A stretch of 64,000 nucleotides of DNA from Verrucomicrobiota bacterium (lineage in GTDB: Bacteria; Verrucomicrobiota; Verrucomicrobiia; Opitutales; Opitutaceae), in NCBI GenBank assembly GCA_023399155.1, contig JAEWQP010000028.1, forward strand, positions 62,001-126,000. The letters run 5' to 3'. The translations under genes were made by a program, and so were the position numbers. A model generated the notes under the pieces. It searched no databases. It was not told where the DNA came from and saw only the letters and a list, made by a program, of their open reading frames with translations. Shown here in pieces: positions 60,576 to 64,000 of the stretch; within the stretch, counting starts at the first letter, position 1; each line of letters starts with the position of its first letter.

Positions 60576-60914
60576 TCAGGTGCCCTTCAACTGATCCTTC
60601 CAACCCAGGACACGGGCCCGTGCGCCATAGTGTTCGGCCTTGGGCTTGTCGCCGCGCTCCATCCAGATCCGCGAGAGGCTCGTGTTGATGAAGATGTCGT
60701 CGGGCCGGAGCGCATGGGCTTTCTCGGCCGCGAGGAGCGCCTCGTCGAAGCGACGGGCATCGAAGAGCACCTCGGCCGTGGCGTGCCACGCCTCGAAACT
60801 CCCGGGAACGGCGGCAGTCGCGCGACTCAGCTTGGCCAGCGCGGCCTCGGTGTCACCCAGGGTGAAGTCAAAGGTGGCATCATCGACGAGCGCCCGGAGT
60901 TCTTCCTCGTTCAT
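60576..60914 (-). CDS. Small TPR protein
   Basis: 112 residues of tetratricopeptide helices: FDFTLGDTEAALAKLSRATAAVPGSFEAWHATAEVLFDARRFDEAL in the first two repeats, then HALRPDDIFINTSLSRIWMERGDKPKAEHYGARA. No signal peptide or membrane helix. ATG at 60912-60914. Probably a small cytosolic adaptor; similar proteins are common in this phylum, with no known partner. It is 242 bp from the thioredoxin-like gene; that gap holds no gene. Confidence 0.8.
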   Translation of the reverse strand: MNEEELRALVDDATFDFTLGDTEAALAKLSRATAAVPGSFEAWHATAEVLFDARRFDEALLAAEKAHALRPDDIFINTSLSRIWMERGDKPKAEHYGARARVLGWKDQLKGT

Positions 60915-61156
60915 GGGCGCGGACCGTGGATGAGACCGCAGTATTCTGCAACTCCGACGCGGTCTCCGTCAGTGCATCCGGCGTCGTTCGGTCGGACCTG
61001 AATACCCGGTGGCTGCAGGCGAGCGCGGACCTCCCAAGCGCGGACGGCTGGGGCGGTTGAAGCGATGCCCAGCGTCTCGCGCGGCACCTCCGACTCGCCG
61101 GGGAAGCCCGCATCGCGCCGCCCACGCATCGCAGGCGGCGCGAATACCGGTTGCGT

Positions 61157-61393
61157 TCAGCCCAGCGCGTCGAGACTCGCGCCGAAGTTGATGTGGTAGA
61201 CGGCGCCGTCCATCACCAGCGCCGGGACGGACTTCACACCCGCCTCGCGGGCTTCGCCGAGACGGCTGCTGTTTTCGCCAAGGTGGACGACGTCGAGGGT
61301 GTGGCGCGCGGGATCCAGCGCGCGGGCGAGCTTCTGCTCGGCGTCGACGCAGACGGGACATCCGGCGTGGTAGAACGTGGCTTGGGTCTTCAT
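61157..61393 (-). CDS. Thioredoxin/glutaredoxin-like small redox protein
   Basis: 78 residues from the ATG at 61391-61393. Seen: FYHAGCPVCVDAEQKLARAL with a CPVC redox pair (Cys12, Cys15) and the cis-proline loop GVKSVPALVMDGAVYHINFG. Too short for a full thioredoxin, in the size range of glutaredoxin-like and small thioredoxin-like proteins. The frame is open upstream to 61624, but only this ATG gives the fold. Divergent from an HxlR-type regulator with an inverted repeat between them, so it is probably that regulator's target. Confidence 0.82.
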   Translation of the reverse strand: MKTQATFYHAGCPVCVDAEQKLARALDPARHTLDVVHLGENSSRLGEAREAGVKSVPALVMDGAVYHINFGASLDALG

Positions 61394-61507
61394 GGTAGGA
61401 TCGTGTCGTGGGTGATGTGTTGTTCTTGTGGTTGTTGTCTGGCACGCGGGCCGTGGCGCACGTGCTGGACGTGGGCACAATGCTTGAAAACGTGTCCCGG
61501 CGGTAGA

Positions 61508-61543
61508 GGGCACAAAATCGTCGGGGGGTACCGTTTTGTTCCC
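61508..61543. promoter_or_regulatory. Candidate operator between the HxlR-type regulator and its divergent redox gene
   Basis: Inverted repeat with 10-bp arms GGGCACAAAA and TTTTGTTCCC (one mismatch), 16 bp apart. It lies 38 nt before the HxlR start and 115 nt before the thioredoxin-like start. HxlR proteins are dimers that bind such imperfect palindromes. No binding data; assigned by position and symmetry. Confidence 0.5.
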
Positions 61544-61580
61544 TCGTGCAGCCGGGCCGTCATCCGCTAAACTCCAGCCC

Positions 61581-61931
61581 ATGAAACGTAAGGCCGTTGT
61601 GCTGACTCTGGCTGAGCGCACCACCTACCGCCGGCTCGAGGACGTCGTGGGCTGCAAGTGGTCGGCGGCCGTGATCGCGGCGATCGCCCGTGGCGTGAAC
61701 CGCCCGGGGCGGATCGAGCGCTTCATCCCCGGCATCTCGACCAAGGTGCTCAATGAGCGCTTCCGACGGTTGCTCGAGTTCGGCCTGATCGAGCGTCGGG
61801 AGATTCCCGGGCGTATCCAGCATGTGGAGTATTCGCTGACCGCGACGGGTCGACGCCTCGCCGCGATCATCGAGCAGATTCGCGATCTCGACGAGGAACA
61901 CGGACGGCGCGCGCCCGCCGCGGGCAGTTGA
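61581..61931 (+). CDS. HxlR-family transcriptional regulator
   Basis: Winged-helix regulator of 116 residues. Family core: LEDVVGCKWSAAVIAAIARGVNRPGRIERFIPGISTKVLNERFRRLLEFGLIERR, where most relatives have GKW rather than GCKW. Cys25 is thus placed close to the recognition domain and may sense redox state or electrophiles as in YodB/HypR (inference). C-terminal dimerisation helix GRRLAAIIEQIRDLDEEHG. ATG at 61581. Its stop is one base from the anti-sigma gene's stop on the other strand. Confidence 0.88.
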   Translation: MKRKAVVLTLAERTTYRRLEDVVGCKWSAAVIAAIARGVNRPGRIERFIPGISTKVLNERFRRLLEFGLIERREIPGRIQHVEYSLTATGRRLAAIIEQIRDLDEEHGRRAPAAGS

Positions 61932-61932
61932 C

Positions 61933-62814
61933 TCAAGCCGGGCCGGGGCTTGGGGCGGACCCGCTGATCGTGCGATCGTTGGGCGGATCGGTCGCCGTCA
62001 CGAGCCGGCCGCCGGCGAGAAAGTCCCGCAACGCGTCCGCCGACGCGTCGACGGTTAGCACGTAGACCGAAGTCGCATCGCGCCAGACCGCGATGGCGCG
62101 CCCCGCCTCCTCGCGCACGCTCGGCTCGCGCGTGATCCCCGCCGTGGAGCAGGATTGGCGCGGCAGCGTGAAAAGCGCGAGGCGGTGCGCTGCGGCGAGC
62201 GGGGAGCCGGAATCGACGCGCCCGGCGGCCTCGAAGATCACGACGGAGCTGGTCACGCCGCCAAGCTCAACAATCCCGACGCCTCCCGCCGGCAGTGCGG
62301 CCAGCGCCGCGGGAATCTCGCCCGGCACCGGGGCCGACCTGGCCGCGAGCCAGTCGCGCACCTCGGTGAGGGGGCTGCCCGCGAGGTTGCGGGTCGCGAG
62401 CACATCCTCGGACGCCGAAGCGGCCGCCGCGATGGCGCTCTCGAGGTCGAGGGTGCGGGCCTGCCGCGGCCAGAGCACGATGGCGAGCAGGGCCAGGCTG
62501 GCCGCGGCTGCGAGGGCGGCGAGTCCGGTGGCGAACGGGCGCTGGACAAGCCACGTTCGCCGCTCTCGTGCGGGCTGCGGCCCACGCGCCTGCTGGACTG
62601 AGGCGAAGATCGCCTCGCGCAGGTGAGCCGGCGCAGTGATCGTCTGGATACGCTCGGCGAAGCCGCGGTCAAAGGCCTGTTCGCGCTCGAACCAGTGTCC
62701 CAGTGCGGCGTCGCCTCGCGCCGCCGTGAGCGCGACCTGAGCCGCGGGATCAAGTCGATCCGCGCCGTGGGGACGAAGCACCCGCAGGATCTGGCGATGG
62801 CGTGCGTTATCCAT
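61933..62814 (-). CDS. Anti-sigma-factor-like membrane protein
   Basis: 293 residues. N-terminal cytoplasmic part (about 1-90) of helical type, with no zinc HxxxCxxC motif, then one membrane helix (about 94-115, FATGLAALAAAASLALLAIVL), and a periplasmic domain (about 120-290) rich in Ala/Val/Leu with DVLATRNLAGSPLTEVRDWL. The start ATG at 62812-62814 overlaps the 3' end of the sigma gene by 8 nt (ATGGATAA), so the two are translationally coupled, as expected for a sigma/anti-sigma pair. Periplasmic signal sensed: unknown. Convergent with the HxlR gene. Confidence 0.75.
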   Translation of the reverse strand: MDNARHRQILRVLRPHGADRLDPAAQVALTAARGDAALGHWFEREQAFDRGFAERIQTITAPAHLREAIFASVQQARGPQPARERRTWLVQRPFATGLAALAAAASLALLAIVLWPRQARTLDLESAIAAAASASEDVLATRNLAGSPLTEVRDWLAARSAPVPGEIPAALAALPAGGVGIVELGGVTSSVVIFEAAGRVDSGSPLAAAHRLALFTLPRQSCSTAGITREPSVREEAGRAIAVWRDATSVYVLTVDASADALRDFLAGGRLVTATDPPNDRTISGSAPSPGPA

Positions 62815-63340
62815 GATGGGCGGGGCGCGAGGAAGGCGGGGCACCGGCACGTGTGCGTCGGTGAAGGAGGGCGCGGAGTTGGTCCTTGCCGCGTGAGATT
62901 CGCGACATGACGGTGCCGATCGGGATGTTCAAGGCGCGGGCGATGTCCTTGTAGGAGAGTTCCTCGAGGTAGAAGAGCGCGAGCGGAGCCCGGAAGACCT
63001 CGTCCACCGAGGCCAGCGCCTGCAGTGCGCTCTCGCCGTCGAGCCCCGACAACAGCGCCGGGTCCGCCTCCACCGCCTCGGCTTCCAGCGCCGGCGGCTC
63101 GACCGTCGTCACGCGCCGGGTGTGCCGATGGAGTTTCAGAAACTCGCGATACAGCGTGGTGAAGAGCCAGGACTTGGCTTTGGCCGCGTCGCGCAGGTTC
63201 GAACCACTGCGGGCCCAGACCAGGAATGTCTGCTGCACGAGATCACATGCATCCGTGCGATTGCCCGCGAGGCTGTAGCCAAACCGGTAGAGGGTTTCGT
63301 AGTGGCGCTCGACGAGAAGCTGGAATTCAGGGGGAACCAT
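62807..63340 (-). CDS. ECF-type RNA polymerase sigma factor
   Basis: 177 residues from the ATG at 63338-63340. Region 2: FQLLVERHYETLYRFGYSLAGNRTDACDLVQQTFLVWAR (sigma-2 with the DLVQQTF helix). Region 4: ALASVDEVFRAPLALFYLEELSYKDIARALNIPIGTVMSRISRGKDQLRALL (sigma-4 helix-turn-helix). No region 1 or 3, as in ECF factors. Coupled to an anti-sigma-like gene by an 8-nt overlap. Group and target genes unknown; RseP in this window could release it if its partner is cut that way (inference). Confidence 0.92.
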   Translation of the reverse strand: MVPPEFQLLVERHYETLYRFGYSLAGNRTDACDLVQQTFLVWARSGSNLRDAAKAKSWLFTTLYREFLKLHRHTRRVTTVEPPALEAEAVEADPALLSGLDGESALQALASVDEVFRAPLALFYLEELSYKDIARALNIPIGTVMSRISRGKDQLRALLHRRTRAGAPPSSRPAHHG

Positions 63341-63375
63341 CCGGGGCCATGGATCGGAGCCGCGTCGCCCGCCGG

Positions 63376-63392
63376 CTATTCCCCGAAAGGTG
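63376..63392 (-). promoter_or_regulatory. Possible ECF-type promoter of the sigma gene
   Basis: Minus strand reads CACCTTTCGGGGAATAG about 36-52 nt upstream of the sigma ATG. I recall GGGGAATA-like words in front of other ECF genes; whether this is an autoregulated promoter is not shown by the sequence. Confidence 0.25.
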
Positions 63393-63410
63393 CAGCACAC
63401 CTGTCAGCAG

Positions 63411-64000
<590 letters not shown>

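Noticed and set aside
63190..63215. tRNA-like GGTTCGAAC word
   Set aside because: Lies inside the sigma factor coding region on a conserved stretch; no cloverleaf around it. No tRNA found in the window.

Overview
The window is high-GC bacterial chromosome. It most likely comes from the Verrucomicrobiota, probably the Opitutales/Opitutaceae; that placement is inference from gene content. The best support is a five-gene block (4000-10785) matching, in reverse order, the pilus-like cluster Amuc_1098-1102 of Akkermansia muciniphila. A long-form IspG, Kdo transferase and an LpxH-like phosphatase (a Gram-negative LPS-type envelope), many non-Shine-Dalgarno starts and secreted glycan hydrolases (GH2, GH88) fit too. 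I see no phage, insertion sequence, CRISPR array, rRNA or tRNA gene. Most of the window is core chromosome.

Layout. 1-2959: pyruvate dehydrogenase operon pdhA-pdhB-pdhC on the minus strand, with pdhC cut by the left edge. 3083-3634: NUDIX hydrolase. 4000-10785: pilus/secretin operon. 10786-11588: non-coding stretch with a duplicated palindromic element. 11589-17283: secreted beta-galactosidase and an M3 oligopeptidase. 17444-21779: minus-strand run of carbonic anhydrase, GCS2-type ligase, RimK-like ATP-grasp ligase and C39-like peptidase. 21909-24453: HTH-MBL hydrolase, a 3-hydroxyisobutyrate-dehydrogenase-like enzyme and a TauE-type exporter. 24658-26998: MgtE-like transporter and metallophosphatase. 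27113-33100: miaA, serS, tilS, ftsH. 33483-37198: GH88 hydrolase, LURP-one/scramblase-like protein, TPR protein. 37229-38812: thiE and thiM behind a TPP riboswitch. 38973-46402: Ski2-like helicase, RidA, a tiny membrane ORF, tail-specific protease and a rhomboid-like protein. 46461-53176: ispG, rseP, dxr, cdsA, uppS on the minus strand, which makes isoprenoid precursors, undecaprenyl carrier and CDP-diacylglycerol and provides the site-2 protease. 53532-60914: adenylate-kinase-like protein, M16 protease, kdtA, accA, small TPR protein. 61157-64000: thioredoxin-like protein with a divergent HxlR regulator, an ECF sigma/anti-sigma pair and partial queA.

Most worth following: (1) the C39 peptidase / RimK-like ATP-grasp / GCS2 cassette, which looks like a peptide or small-molecule amide-ligation system of unknown product; (2) short-period (6-8 bp) repeat arrays, often two arms in inverted orientation about 55-105 bp apart. 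Their sequences differ between loci but the architecture is the same. One pair lies in frame inside ispG, and others sit directly before the start codons of operon genes; (3) the Akkermansia-like pilus cluster, whose secretin gene carries a patch of atypical codon use; (4) proteins that seem to lack key residues: a rhomboid without its histidine and an MgtE without the pore aspartate.

All homology calls come from reading motifs and from memory of the families; no database search was run.
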